From positions 620,001-684,000 of the forward strand of contig QCXZ01000086.1 of assembly GCA_025024175.1 (NCBI GenBank): a DNA stretch of 64,000 bases, read 5' to 3'. The position numbers and the translations under genes were made by a program. Numbering within the stretch: position 1 is the first letter of the stretch; each line of letters starts with the position of its first letter. The notes under the pieces were generated by a model that ran no database searches, had not been told where the DNA came from, and saw nothing but the letters and a program-made list of their open reading frames with translations. The DNA is from Rhyzopertha dominica. Taxonomy: Eukaryota; Arthropoda; Insecta; Coleoptera; Bostrichidae. Shown here piece after piece: positions 12,500 to 26,144 of this stretch.

Positions 12500-13890
12500 T
12501 GAGAAGGGATCTGAAACCATCAGTGGAACTCATTCGTGGCAGTATGCTTAGCCTCATCTTGTCCTTGGACCGCCCTTTAATTACATCTATTAAAGTTATT
12601 CCTTAGATAATTACAAAATATTAGTGACCTTATGTATTTCTTGTCATATCCAGACGGTAGCTAATTATTTGCAATAATTAGTGTTGTTATACAAAACTCA
12701 TTTAATAAACTGATTAACGTCTCAAGAAATTACCACTACATAAACTGGCGCATAACTTACTTGTTAAGGAAACTAAAGTGTATAAAAGCTATAGTCATGA
12801 CGTTTTAGTAAATTCCTAATTAAGGAACAATTAGCTGAAGTACCTACCAACCAAATATGGTTACCGTTGCAACTATTATTTTGGCAAAATACTGGCGATT
12901 TTTTAAAATTTGATATGTGGATTATCCCTTGCCTTCAATTAAATTTGGGTTTTTTTCGCTCAAAATTGCAGCTTGCGCAACTGAATTCAATTATTATAAT
13001 TGCGCAGTGTACTTGAAACAATCCGAAATCTAATTTTGTCAGCGAATTTTCTGCTTGTAACATAAAACCTTAAAACATATTGCACATCATCGACTTATTC
13101 ACACTTACTTCAATTTTTTGTCACGAGATTCCGAAAACTTCATGTTTTTAGAAATCAGTATGCACTGGAAAAATCCATGTCTGCCGCATGTGGAGCATCC
13201 ACCGTAATTAAACGTATATTTGAAACTTCAGCTTTGAGAATTTTACTTTTAGTGCTTCCTAAATGGCGATGTAAAACTTTTTACGGCCCAAATGGAGAGA
13301 GATCCATCAGGCCCCGGGGAATTTATTCCATCTACCTCTCGGCAGCCCTATAGTAAATGAAGCCAAATTTTAATCCCTCGTCGGCCGTAGGCGAAAATTC
13401 TTTGGCTTCTACCCACGACCGCGTTTCTTTTAAACATATAAGCCGTCGAGTAAAATTACTTGATTAATTTTTAAATGCGAATTAGTTTAACAAAAGCGAT
13501 TGCTAAGTTATGGATGGATTGAAGCAAGAGTAAAGTTTACGCAAAGATATACCGTGTTTACGACCTTTTACATTTTGATTACTTAACAAGTTTATTGACT
13601 TCTGATTATTATTTAAATTCTAGTAAAGAGGAAAATAAAAATAAAAATTTATTGCCTCTTTGGGGAGCAACAAAAGAAATGCAAGTAAGAATTTTTGTAT
13701 ATAAATGATCTCTTTTTTGAAGAAACGCCACACAAAACACGGTTGTTCGGAGTTGTGAATCAAAAACCTTTGTAAAAAAATATAATATCGACAACTGAAT
13801 TTAAAGAAGGATTTCTTAAAAATTAGTTCGTAATGGTTCATAAAAATAGCTGTTGGTTTTTCCAGTAGCGGTAACAACTAGCGTCAGAAG
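12500..13890. other. AT-rich intergenic stretch, nothing recognised
   Basis: No supported gene, RNA or transposon remnant. A patch around 13260-13440 is somewhat more GC-rich. Overlapping open frames on the minus strand near 13609-13877 show no domain and low-complexity composition, so I regard them as chance. Confidence 0.45.
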
Positions 13891-13897
13891 TTGATGA

Positions 13898-14399
13898 TGA
13901 GCTAAAATTAGTTTCCACCTAAAAATCACAAAACATCAAAGGTAACCCCTTTGTTCTTTTTGGACCTTAAAATTATTGTACCTCCGATTTGTATAATTTC
14001 AAGCATATATTTAGTAATCTGGACCTCCTGAGTTTCGGAACGGTATCTGTTGGTCGCTAGCTACTACGGTTCGCTCTAAATGTGGCGTAAATTAGGCCGC
14101 CCGACGTCCTAGCTCATTTCTGATCAAATTTTTGGAATCTGCAGCTCAAAATACATCAGTGTGTCGATTTTGAGCTAAAATTAGTTTCCACCGAAAAATC
14201 ACAAAACATCAAAGGCTATAAACTCCTTTGTTCTTTTTGAACCTTAAAATTTTTGCACCTCCGATTTGTATAATTTCAAGCATATTTACTAATTTGGACC
14301 TCCTGATTGTCGGAATGGTATCCGTTTGTCGCTAGCTACAACGGTTCGATCTAAAAGCGGAGTAAATTAGGTCGCCTGACGTCCTAGCTCATTTCTGAT
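13898..14399. repeat. Tandem pair of a dispersed repeat of about 230 bp
   Basis: Unit 1 (about 13898-14123) and unit 2 (about 14171-14399) are diverged copies in the same orientation, start-to-start spacing about 273 bp. Shared blocks include GAGCTAAAATTAGTTTCCAC, TCACAAAACATCAAAGG, CCTCCGATTTGTATAATTTC, GTCGCTAGCTAC and the end CGTCCTAGCTCATTTCTGAT. A third copy lies inverted at about 37067-37235, so this is a dispersed family. No coding frame or terminal inverted repeat was found in the unit. Confidence 0.85.
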
Positions 14400-17300
14400 G
14401 CCAATAAACGAAAGGCTATTGGAAAGTTTAATAATGGCAATAAACAGTGCCAGAATTCAGCTGAATGCGGCATTTTTCAAGGACCTCAACCAATCGTAAA
14501 GTCGTGCTAAGCTTAAGTGATTAAAAGGCTCGTAATAAATTTCAATAAAACCAGAGCCCCTTGTGAAGCAACTCGTTCCTTGGTGGCGAGGTAGTAAAAC
14601 GAACTCCCACGATACAAATAAATGTTTTCCCACGTACTCGAAATGAATCCCGAAAGTTATAGATCCTGGATAGGATACACACGCACTGCGGAAAGGAAAC
14701 GAAGAAAAAGAGCATCAGCTTTCCATTTGCGACCGTCAAACGAATAACAGAGATCCTGTTATACGGCAGGATAACCGTCCATCTACACATCACAGGCGGC
14801 AACAAATGGAAAGAGATAACGCGGGCATAAGCTGATGTTCCTCGAGCAAAGCAGATTTGTAAATACACTACGTGAGAGGCGAAGTCTTGTCACTCTTCAG
14901 CGCGACGTGGAAAGGGCTTCTTACCCAGTCGGCTGAAAAATCTTTACCTCAATAGATTCGACCTATAAAGCCAAATCTAACGTCACGCCGTGGGCGGCTC
15001 ACCTTTCAATGATCAAGCAGCGCCGGGCTTCAGTTTATTTGGCGCATTCGGTTTCATTCCGGCCCCGCAAAACCAACAATTTAGTTAATAATTGAAGGAA
15101 GCGCTCCCCCCCTCATAGCTGAATCTTAAGAGGTGCCATCGCTCATTTGCTCCCGAACCGATTATGTCGGAGGTTTTGTTTTTAGCAGAATCAATACAAT
15201 TCGGGTCGCAATACAAATACGCCGGGCCCGCTCTAGGGCCGGGCAATTCTAACAAAAAAATGCCCGGGCGCCGAAACTTTTTAAATCTCACCACAACCAA
15301 ACATTCAGGAAACAAAACAATCTACAAACATTAAATTGTCACCCTTCCATGGTTTACTTCATAGACTTTTAATCTTCTATTAAACAAGGAGATTTTGAAA
15401 ATGACAATGACAATTAGCGTTCAGCAATCGCTTTGATCCCACTATGATAGATAGATAGATAATTCAAATTAATTTTATCTCAATTTTATTCTAAAACAGA
15501 AAAATATTTTCTTCTCTCATATCAGTTCAATTTTAATCCGATCGAATTGATATGGGGGGAAAAGAAACCACGTATGCGAAAGAACAACCCCTCTCTGACA
15601 ATTAGTAATGCTACTCTTGAATTAATTGAGGAGAAAATTGAAAAATATCAAGTGTCACTTTTCAATTGGACCTTCATAAAAATTAATTAAAGTTAAATCC
15701 CGAATAGCGTCATAAACACGGCTTATCTTTGGGTGAACTTTACGTCTGTTTATAAAATAATCATTGTTGGTAAAATCCAACCGTGTAACAGGATATTTTA
15801 GTCACTCAACATTAATGTGGTTAGTTAAAAATAACTCCACATTCAATCAAGTGTAAAAAAAATGCCAGGTGTGAGACACTTCCAGTCTTGTATTGTGCAA
15901 AAATCAATAGTCCTTTGCTTGGTAACGCTGCAAGGGTTCGCACATTTCTTAGAGAATTTTCGAGATGAAAGCGTGCACACACAAGGAAAACTTTCAAAGT
16001 AAGCCTTAATGGGTACGGGGTTTCCGATACAAAAAGAACACAGAACGTATTCAAATCTCCAAGACGGAAATTTTTCTATTGCAGATCTGTAAAGGCAAAG
16101 ACGTGACAAGGCGTCCTCCTATAAATATCTTTTATGAACGTTTTCTTTTTAAATAACGAGGTACGATAGCTATCTTAGAAATATTATTATGGTAGCGCAA
16201 AAGCGTTTTTATACTTTGAGTGGGTAACTTTGACATTTCAAGGATCAAATTAAATTCCATAGTTGCCTGTAGTTGTTCGATTAAATTAAAAGAAAATACC
16301 AACTCAAGAGCTCGTGGAAGATGATTGTGGTAGAAAAAGGAATCATAATCATTTACCACCTGAAGCTAAACAAATAGTTTTATGGATACATTATGGCCTA
16401 CTGATTAATTTTCTAATTTTATTGGTAATGAACATACGTCATCAAGAAACTGATGGGTGATCCACAAATATTTCAATACAATAACGCAAGCCACAAAAGC
16501 AAACTGGGCTAAACGAATTGTACTCGGTGTATGCGAATTACGTCTAGACTGTGCGATAATAAAGCTGATGACGTGGGTTTTATTCGTCTCCTAAAGCCCA
16601 TTTTCATGAAAGCGAACGTCAACAGCTAAGGGACTACGTTAAGAAGTAAAAACCCAGCGTAGGACGATTAACCTCGGGCGACGAGCTTGCAGTTTCAGTT
16701 GGACAAATTTTCCTTGTAGCGAGTGGCGCGGAAAAAATAAATCGGAAAGGGTTTGCCCCCGGAGATGTACTCTCACGATTTCTGCGCGTTTTCATCCGGT
16801 CATCTTTCCAAGTGGATTTGCTTAGTTTATGGCCGCTGGCAATTTGGGAATCTGATAAAAAATGACAACTAAAAACAGCACGCCAGTTTCTCAGTATCCG
16901 TAGAAATTCGAAACTTGATTTTTCTAAATTCGGGACAATATGTAGACAAAATTAATACTGAATCACACATGAAAAAATTGTACATAAAAGATCATTTTTG
17001 TGATAAATAAGAGCTACACCAAACAGAGATATAATTAACAAATGTTAAACAAAATAATATCTATAGCTTCTCAAACTAATTAGAATTCAAATTTATTAAA
17101 TGAAGAAACAAATGAAATGGATTTATATATTTCTGCTCTATTCACATCTATCACTTATTTTTTACTGAAGCAAATAATAACAAACATGCCCAACCAAAAA
17201 TAAGCTGTTGGACACATTTTTTTTGAATTATCAAAGTCTGCATTTATCGGACATTATTGTTTTTAATTGCCTTCTTCTACATTTGTCGTAATATACTAAA

Positions 17301-18595
17301 CAATATTCATCTTTCGTCTATTTAGCATAAAATATCCCTTAACGTAGCAAACAACCTTATAATTACGGATAAAGGCAATGCATTCCATCCTTGATGTCAA
17401 CAGCACCTTTAATTAATGTAGGTATCGATTTGTGGGATGAGATAGTGAAGTGCACCTGCCACGCAGTAATACTGTTCATACTGAGACGTAGTGGGCGTAG
17501 AAATGTCAATATTGCAAAGCTCTGTAAACAATTAGAAGTAATTATGGAATAAGCTGAACACAATTATTATTGGAATAACTCCGTCCCACCACCTGAAAGT
17601 TAAATGAATTCTGCATCAGTATCTGTATACATAAGAGACACAATAATAACGTTTATAGTTTATTTCAAAAGTACAAAAGATTCTTGCTTATTTTAGATGC
17701 CTGAATGATATGTGGGTTTAGCGACCCAAAAGTTATAATTCCTCCTTCCCAATAGAACAGTCATCACTTGTAGTCTTCTGGAAATTGAAATTTACATGCA
17801 CTGCAATTAAGAATTAATTGGTTACCACAGGTAAGTTGTTACAAATAAATAAAAACATGTAAAAGAAATTTAGCATATCTGTGTTTTAAAAAATCATAAT
17901 ATGTGAAGGAAATATTAGACTTACTTTAAATATACTCTCTTGACGAACAGGTTTACTTGTTTTTCAAAGGTCTTTGGGCATTTGGGTACTCATCCTTACA
18001 TATTGGTTTTCCACCATCATACGAAAAAGATCCTAAAACAGGTCAATGTTAACTTGTTGATTCTGCATCCTTCTAAAATTAGTCTATTTAATCAAAAACA
18101 TATGGAGCAGCAAATTTTATATATATTATATAAATAAAAAACATCAAAAACCATAAGCTTCAACCATGCAACTTGAACCTCCAAGAAAAACAACTCCTCT
18201 TTCAGCAGGTCAGGTCAGGTCCTATCAAATCCCTTACGAATACTTCCTGTGCAGCCACTAGAAATCCACCTATATCTCTTTAAGTGATTCGAGAAAAAAT
18301 GGTCGCAGAGTGCAGTTTGATCACGCTGAAAATGATTTTTGATCGGTATATTCGTTAAATTAAACAGTGTTTTTATAGCCACTTCATAACCAATTTTAGT
18401 CAGTTTATTGTAGTTTTGTTAGAAAATTCTTACCATAGTATATTCGATAGCTTGTTGTCTGCACCCTTCACTCTCCAATTTCTCTGAAACAAAGAGAAGT
18501 TCAAATTAGTAATCTAATAATCTCAGGACTGCCCATCGCGTACCACAGGTATAAAAACCTTTTTTCTAGAAAGCAAATAACTTAGGCCAGGGAGT
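14400..18595. other. Intergenic stretch with a GATA microsatellite
   Basis: No supported gene. A short (GATA)n run lies at about 15446-15461. Two patches are GC-richer than their surroundings (about 14980-15300 and 16590-16830) and could be regulatory DNA. The minus-strand open frames at 14542-14868 and 15821-16109 have no signal peptide, domain or repeat that I can recognise, and are probably chance. Confidence 0.4.
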
Positions 18596-18599
18596 ACAA

Positions 18600-18820
18600 A
18601 TGACTGAAAAAGTATTAATGATTTGCAATTTACATTATGAATTAAACCCTTCGATGACTATGGACCCGGACAATATTATTAAGGACTGCATTTCTTGCCT
18701 GTGTCAACCTCTTAGTTTTATCTTTATCTTAATTTTAACTAATGCTGTATATCCTGCTGCTTGGAAGGTGTCGAAAGATTATGCTAATGTATGTCCCATA
18801 AATTTTGACACAAATTAGAG
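18600..18820 (+). pseudogene. Non-LTR retrotransposon RT fragment
   Basis: The 72-codon frame holds the conserved stretch at the start of Jockey/CR1-type reverse transcriptases: MDPDNIIKDC, then PLSFIFILILT, then a P-x2-WKVSK...CPI run. This matches the family order GPD-x-I, PL..IFN.S, P..WK.A.V.PI. Only this block survives and flanking frames are closed, so it is an isolated dead fragment. Confidence 0.7.
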
Positions 18821-21800
18821 TAAGGCAAAAGGCCCGTGGTCCTCAACAGCTTTTTTTCCCGTTTCTGGACTGACAGCAGAGGATCAAAGATACAAGAGAT
18901 TCAACCTGATACACTCGACGACAACCTCTGAAAACATGCTTGTTCCTTCCTAGTTATAGAGCACAGAATAGAGTCCTCTTGCATTTAGCTTGACGAAAAC
19001 AAAGTTTGCGATGGACAGTCCATTAAAAGCTTCGAACATAATCCTCTTTATAATAATAAGTAGCATGCAGGATATGCATATGCATGCGCTGCAGTTTCAG
19101 GAATTAGATTTGATGAGCAAACAAATTAGCTCGTGAAGATTATGATTCGGCATTACTGAAAGCCTGTATCGCATGTTTTACGAGCACAACCGTAGGGTCA
19201 GGACGTGAGCAATTCTAAATGTTCGAGCTCAAATTTTAGTTGCCGGATTTTGACGTTGGTGGTCATTATAATGCGGAAGAAACGTTCTGCGTCAGTTACC
19301 CTATCCTGTTGATATTTTTCGCGCGCACTTGATACATGATACATCAACTGGCATGAGTGACATTTGAATAATAATTAAGATCCTAATTAGATATGTACAG
19401 AACGTTTATTTTAACGATCCGCAATACGCACATTCTAAACCTTGATAATGTATTTGGTTTTTGTTACATTATACGAATTAATCCCACCCAGGTAGTGTTT
19501 AAAGCAAATGGATGTACTGTAATTTCGTGTAATCACTAATAATATTAAGCACCTCTGATACGTTCAATCAGAGCTAAACCGTGCGCTGCGTGGGTTCAGC
19601 GCTTTATAATTCTACACTGTTAATTACTGAGCTCCCAGCATCGTTTCGAATTTAAATTCGGTGTGTTGTATAGCTGGGTTCTGCGAAACGAAACGAAAAT
19701 TGCTAGGCGCACGCCTTTTTAATTTTACTAAACTAATCGGTCACGAATGGTAAACTGAATGGGCCGTTATCACGATTTTATAAATATACTATCTGCGATA
19801 AAACATTCTGGGTACAAATTGGTATTTCGATGCCTTCCTGGTTTTAATTAGGTTTTTAATAAAGGAGTATTTTTGGGCCGAGGGAGATGACGTCAATAAA
19901 AATTTGTTGTCTTCTTCCGTCAATTAACATGCATCACGAACTTGACACAAAGCTTCTTTGTTATCATCTCATCGCTCAGTTTCGCTTTGCTCTGCAATAT
20001 CAATTTGAAGAGCATTAACATAATTAACTTCTTGTTCGGAGTTTGTTAACTGTAACGAAAATATCGCAGTTTTACTTTCAATTGGCTTCACCCCTGTTAA
20101 ACTTCTAAAGGCGATTAGGGCTGGAAGAGCTTTTTTGTTACTGCTTAGTTACTAAGATGCTGGCTTTATTACCAATAGAATGACCAATAAAGACTTCTCT
20201 ATTATTTAACAAAATAGGCGAAAATTATGCTTTGGGAATTGCTGCTTGATTTATACGTATTCCTACAGCAATGGTTGTCAAAATATTGTATTTGGCAGTA
20301 TTTAATCACATTGAGTCAAAAAATATACAAGATTGTAAGACTGTAAGACATTTTTTGTTTTTTCTGAAAGATTATTAAAAATCGAGGTCGTTTTCATTAA
20401 AATTATTTTTTGGTATTTAAGTGACATAATTACAATTGTAACGCTATAATTTAGAAAAGTTATATTTAGTCCTTTTTTACATTTATTCAATCATTCATTG
20501 GTATATGTATTGGTTTAATAGAACAGGTCGTTGCTTCGCGTACTTCATGGTTTACCTCGACCGGTCCTGCTCGAGAGTTTCTTGCTCCATTCTTTTTTGT
20601 ATCTTGATAAGAATCGCGTTCTCAGCTAGAAAAATCTATCATTAAACGGCGATACGTTCTCGTGTTAACTTGGAAATAAATCACAATCGAGTAAAAGCTT
20701 CGTAGCTAGGTTCCATTTTGAGTGGTTATAGTGTACTCACCGATTTTCGGGATTATTTGGACTAGTTACACGTATATCTGCTGAAATTTCGCACGTTAGG
20801 TTGGTTTTTGTGCGTTAGCAAATGTTGCCCGAACTAGGGGATTCGGAAGCCTACTCGATCGTTTGTGTGGAAGTTTAATCACATTTTCTACGCCGATTCT
20901 GCATTGTGATTTGACCCTCGACCAGCTGCGGTTACTTGTAAGTTTCATTTAAAATGCTCTCTAGCTAAAGAACCTGATATTCTAGGGTTTTACTGTCGGT
21001 TATAATAGTGCCGAATAGTATTTACAACGCTGAGGTACTGTCGTTCTTTGTCGAGGAGTTTCTTCAAGGGCCTGTTATCTCTGGTGATATCGCGGGGCAC
21101 GGGATTCCATATACAGCCGTTCGCCGTTAGCCTTAGCCTAAGGGAGCCTATCGTCATCGCACCTATTTACTTTTGATGTTCACCAGTTCCTTGTGACCTG
21201 AAGAGATCGCCCCGAACTTAAGCTATGTATACTACTTGTTATTTTAATATTTCGTTGAGATTCACGTTCATTCATTGTATATAAATCAATTCATTTTATA
21301 TTGTACTTTCAAATCTCTTTCTAATTGTCAAGTAATCGAGTATTATTTAGCATTAACTTCAATCTTTTGACTAGTTTCGTTAATATTTTGCATTAATGTT
21401 TTGCCTTTATAGTTNTGTTTCTATTACAACGGTAGAGTTATGCTTTGATTGTTCAATAGTGTTATAATTTTTAAATTCAATTCGTTTCGGGTCATGATAC
21501 CCGAAACAGTCTTTTTGTGATTAATTTTCAGATATTTCAGTGGATACCTCGATATACGTATACCGAGGACACCGCTGGATGCATGTAAGTACTTGGGTTG
21601 TATTTTTGTTGAATAGAATTTGTTGAACAATCGTTGGATTTTTTTGTTGAGATATTCCTGTTAGATCACAGAATTTTTGACATCTTTCACCCGCGGTTCG
21701 TGATTGGCGGATATTCGCTTAGCGGTTCAATCACGTGGCGCCCTTGTTTTTTTTTACTATCAGTTAATACCCCGCCCATCTCCACTAAAGCTGGCAGCCC

Positions 21801-22849
21801 GCTTAAGCGCACATATTAATTGNTCTTTCGGGTTNTATTTTTTCATTAATTGTCACTTAGTTTGTTTTCTTGATTTTTTTCCTTGTTTTGAAAAAAAAAA
21901 AACGCCACACAATCTCTTCCAAGGTTAACCACACTCGTCGGAAACTGCAAGAAAAGGTGTCTATACCCACATCTCTACATACATCCTTTCACTTTCCATC
22001 TTTATAGCGAGCGCTCCTAACAAAGAACGGCCTTTCTGACTCGAGACTGTCCAATGGCTTTTCTTCACACGGACTAAACAGTGGAAAGCAGATCAATCTG
22101 GGAATTACGCGTCTGAGGATGAAGGAGCCTAGAGCCATACTGGGCTTCAAGTAGACAAGTATGGGGTCTGATAACGCACACAAGGGGATAAAATGGGCAC
22201 ATGCTATCGACAGGTCTGCCTCTTCTAATCTTGGGATTGTCTAGGCAGGCATTAGGTCCGGAGCAAACATAGACTGTATTCTCTGGTATCAAATGAAAGA
22301 GGGAGTTTACCGAATATGACGTCTTATAATTTAGTATACCGGTATATGTTAGTAGAAAATTTCAAAAATAAGTGAAAACTACTAAAGATAGAAAAAATGA
22401 AATGCGGTATTATAAATTATTGTATTTAAATCAATATCGTTCTAGGTATAAGTCCATGAGGTGAAAACAGGATGCAGATGGTAAAACTGTAGAGATGTTG
22501 CAACAAAATATAGGGTGGTAAAAGAGCGAAACAAAGACAATGAAGATAAGAGATTTCAATTTACCCCACACTATTTACAGGCCATATATATCAGATCCTA
22601 ACATTTATGAAATTTTTAGTGGACGCCGTACATCAGAGCTCGGTTGTTATTAATTCTAGCATTTGAAATCGTAATTTGAGGGAAAAGACCGATGGCATGC
22701 TATTAATTGATTTTTCCAGTTGGACACAAATTTATTTTGTGCGAGCTCTCTCGCGGGACGCGCTACGAACTGATGTTATTTATGGTGTGCTAAAAGCGTT
22801 TATAACGCCAGTTATCGGGAAATACATCTTTCTGCGTTTTTATAGAACC
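18821..22849. other. Intergenic stretch, nothing recognised
   Basis: No supported gene. GC-richer patches occur at about 19560-20050 and 20520-21190. The region 21900-22310 has several medium open frames on both strands that look like decayed transposon coding sequence, but no motif could be assigned. Single Ns lie at 21414, 21823 and 21835. Confidence 0.4.
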
Positions 22850-24290
22850 CTAGGTATCGACCGATTTTTCTGAAATTGTGTATGGGCCTGAGGGTAATTA
22901 AAATGCATTTTCTGTATTTTTTTCAACTCCCTGTCAGCTCTCGTTTCCGAGACATGGGCGCAAGTTGCATTTTTTTTAATGGGGTGATTTCAAAAATGTA
23001 TCACACTTGTACAATTTATTACTTCTGAGTTGAGAAGAGTGTGATAACAACTTTGACTGTGACGAAACCAGCGATGTTAAAAATCGTCAAAAACCAGGAC
23101 GTCCAGCAACCTTTGGACGAGTGAGGAAAGTAGCTTTAATGTCTTTTTAGATGTGCAAGAGAATCTCAACTGTTCCGTACAACAGCGTGAACCGCTGTGA
23201 ACATGATAGATGAAGATGGAAACATTTTAAATGCTGATAAAGCGACTTTTTGCTTCAATGGTAATGTAAATAGACATAATTGCAGATATTGGTCGGACAC
23301 AAATCCACATTGGATGGAACAAGTTCGCACACAACACCCCAGAAAGTGAATGTATAGTGTGGTATTATCGGTGAGCACATTATTGGGCCTTTTTTCATCA
23401 ATAGAAATTTGAATGCCATAAAATATTTACAGCTCTTGTGCGAACACATTATACCAGAGCTATTCCCCTGTTCCCTAATCGTGAAAATGCCGCGCGTCTT
23501 TCTGAACAGCAAGATGGTGCACCACCCCATTTTGCAGTCAACGTTCGTGGATATTTAAATGCGATATTTCCAGACAGATTGATTGGTAGGCGCGCAGTGA
23601 TAGAATGCCCATCACCTTCCCCTGATCTGAAGCCGTTTGATTTTTTCCTGTAGGGGTATCGGAAAAATCGTATTTATGCTTATCGGCCACATAATACAGA
23701 AAATTTAGAAGGACGAATTAGGGCAGAACTTATCTCCAAATATGCTACAAAGAACATTAGAAAACTTCTACTCAAGGCTGCATTACTGCCAGGAAGTAGA
23801 TGGGGAACATTTTGAGCATCTTCTGTAATGTAAATCTGAAAAAATACTGCATTTTTCACGGAATCATGTTTTTCTTTTATACTTTTTGTGTACCCGATTT
23901 GCAATAAATTGATCAAACTAGACGAAAATTAGCACAAGTCAAGGAAAAATGATAACACCTGGTTTTTTTGTCCATTTTAGCGATAAAGAAAATTGTTTTC
24001 ATTCTTTTCGTTCTTTGTCAGGTTCAATTATTGTATTTACACTTTTCTCAACTCAGAAACAGTAAATTGTACAAGTGTGATAGATTTTTCAAATAGGGAG
24101 AAAATATCCTTTTTGACCCCACTTTCTATTTAAAAAAAATGCAACTTGCGCCTATATCTCGGAAACGAAAGTTGACACGGAGTTGGAAAAATTACAGAAA
24201 ATGCATTTTAATTACTCATAGGCCCACGCACATCGGTCGAACAGAACCTGAAATATCCTGTTGGTTCCATATTTTGTAGCGACCCTGTAT
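22850..24290 (+). mobile_element. Mariner-like DNA transposon with long terminal inverted repeats
   Basis: The left arm (about 22850-23045) and right arm (about 24040-24250) are diverged inverted copies: the left arm has GAAACGAGAG on its complement and AAAATGCATTTTCTGTA, and the right arm carries the reverse complement of these blocks. The extreme right end continues through TCGGTCGAACAGAACCTGAA to GCGACCCTGTATA. Between the arms is a broken transposase on the plus strand. The left outer boundary is uncertain because that end has diverged more. Confidence 0.75.
23045..23830 (+). pseudogene. Mariner-like DDE transposase, broken by stops and frameshifts
   Basis: Recognisable blocks in family order: a KPGRPATF run near 23090; HWMEQVRTQHPQKVNVWCGI near 23310-23365; IGPFFINRNLNAIKYLQLL after it; and the catalytic block QQDGAPPHFAVNVRGYLNAIF at about 23508, followed by IGRRA and SPSPDLKPFDFFL (to 23653), then a degenerate tail to about 23830. 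These match the insect mariner-like transposases that have a DUF4817-type N-terminus. The blocks lie in different frames with several stops, and the N-terminal helix-turn-helix is not recognisable. Confidence 0.8.
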
Positions 24291-26144
24291 ATTATATAGG
24301 TAATCAAATTCTTTTCTGCTTCAAGGGAGATGACGTACGATATGACGTAGTCTAAGAGTAGTGATAAGTAAAGCACCGATAAAAGTACATAGCACGTAGG
24401 TAAATTAGCAGTATTAGTAGCAGAATGATAACTAAAATTAATAAGTAATTATGTAGATCAGTATGTACAACAGCTAATAAAGTCATGCTCCTCCAGTAGA
24501 TGTAGCCTTCAGTTTCTTGCGAGCTGTTTTCTCACGTATTTTCCGTTTGCAACAAAGCGTTAAAAGACCGTGCTCAACGTACTTTAGGCGTGTAATTAAA
24601 ATTAACGTTGTCGTCTTCAAAAAAAAGAGGAAGATTCCGAGAGGCAATTTGCTCCAGCGAGAGCCAGGGAAGCGCGCCTGAGGGGGATTAAGTCATCTGC
24701 ATATTTAACGCGTAATTTTGTTTAATTGCACCGTCCACCTCAGCTTATCCGAGTAGATCTGCCCTTCGATCTAGTATTCTCGTACATTTTTCCGGGATGC
24801 GGCGACTTTGTTCGTTCGATATCATGAATGGCACCCACGCGCGGGCCTAATACTTGGAAAACTGAATTTGAACAGGGTAGATACGCCCACGCGAGACAGC
24901 GTAGTTTGCGAACAGCTTCAACTCCCGAAGGGTGTCAGTTTAAGAGGGGTAAATTTTGCCCGCTCCTTAATTATTTCTCGGTGCATACGTGCCCCTTTAT
25001 TACATACCCTGGTTAATAGCCCCTGCAATTATCATCTGCGTCTGGAATTAATCGCGCGGGCGTAGTCCGAAATTCCTGGCTCCGTCAAGCGGTTACGGTA
25101 TTTATTTAATGTCTTATGGGAGGCAGTTTTCGCTATGTGTGCGCGGCTTTTCAAACTCTGTGTTGATTTGGAGGGTTTACAGATGTATTTTGCTCCCTGA
25201 ATTAATCAGATTCACCCATAGAAAAAGAGGGAACAAATCCATATGAACACCATCGAAGATGGCGTTCCTTGTTAAACATTATTGCTTTGTAAAAGTGTTT
25301 GTGCAACAATATTTAATGTCTTTTATGAAAATTAATCTACTTCTTCATAAAATTCCTCAACTTTTAAAGGATATGAGATAGCTCGATAGTCATATATCAC
25401 ATTAAGCTCTTTATAAAGATGCAATATATGTTTTGGTAACGTTTTATAATACCATCCTTAATATATCAACTCCTATATTTTTTTGAGGGATACACAACGC
25501 GACGGCAGCTAGATGCTCGGTTAGAACGGAGTCGTGGATTTTAAGGGCGCCACCAATTTTATACAGAGTCCAAAAATTGGAAACTAGAATGTAGACAAAA
25601 TAAAGCGACCGTCGGTCCGGTTGGAATATTATTATTTTATTTTACCGTGCAACTACAGCTTGCTGATGATAACGGCTATTTATGTGAACTTGCCAGAACA
25701 AACGCGGTATCCGCTTCAAAGCTTTGAGCGAGCTAACATTTGATTCACAACATTACCAAAAATATACAACAAAGTATAAACAAAAAGAACAGGTAAGTAT
25801 TGACTGAATGATGTTGCTATATAAGTTGGACTTAGCTGTTTTCCTGTCCAGATGCTGCAGTTCGCAATATGGCCGGGTAACCGGGAATTGGTATTCCTAA
25901 ACGGGGCTGCTACTTCGGTCTCGAACCAATTTTTGATCTTCCAGGTGATAATAAGTGCTTGATAGAAAAACTGTACTAGATCCAGCTCTAAACCTCCACC
26001 AAAAGACTCTATCACATTTTAGATGCAAGTTACCCTGTCATAATTATTTCATATAAGGTTACCTCACTTGTCGAAGGTCTTTTTCAGGTAATTTTATCAA
26101 TTTGCTAGAAATTGTTATTTGTTGGATCGTGACGTAACTTACAG
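24291..26144. other. Intergenic stretch with a GC-richer island
   Basis: No supported gene. About 24600-25200 is GC-richer than its surroundings and could be regulatory. The minus-strand 99-codon frame at 25716-26015 has no domain that I recognise. An upstream exon of the small cysteine-rich gene starting at 26145 may lie here, but no convincing signal-peptide exon was found. Confidence 0.35.

Noticed and set aside
14542..14868. Minus-strand 108-codon frame as a gene
   Set aside because: No recognisable motif, and the start and end have no gene-like context.
21900..22310. Decayed non-LTR retroelement RNase H or endonuclease region
   Set aside because: Several medium frames hinted at it, but no conserved motif could be placed.
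25716..26015. Minus-strand 99-codon frame as a gene
   Set aside because: No signal peptide, domain, splice pattern or compositional support.
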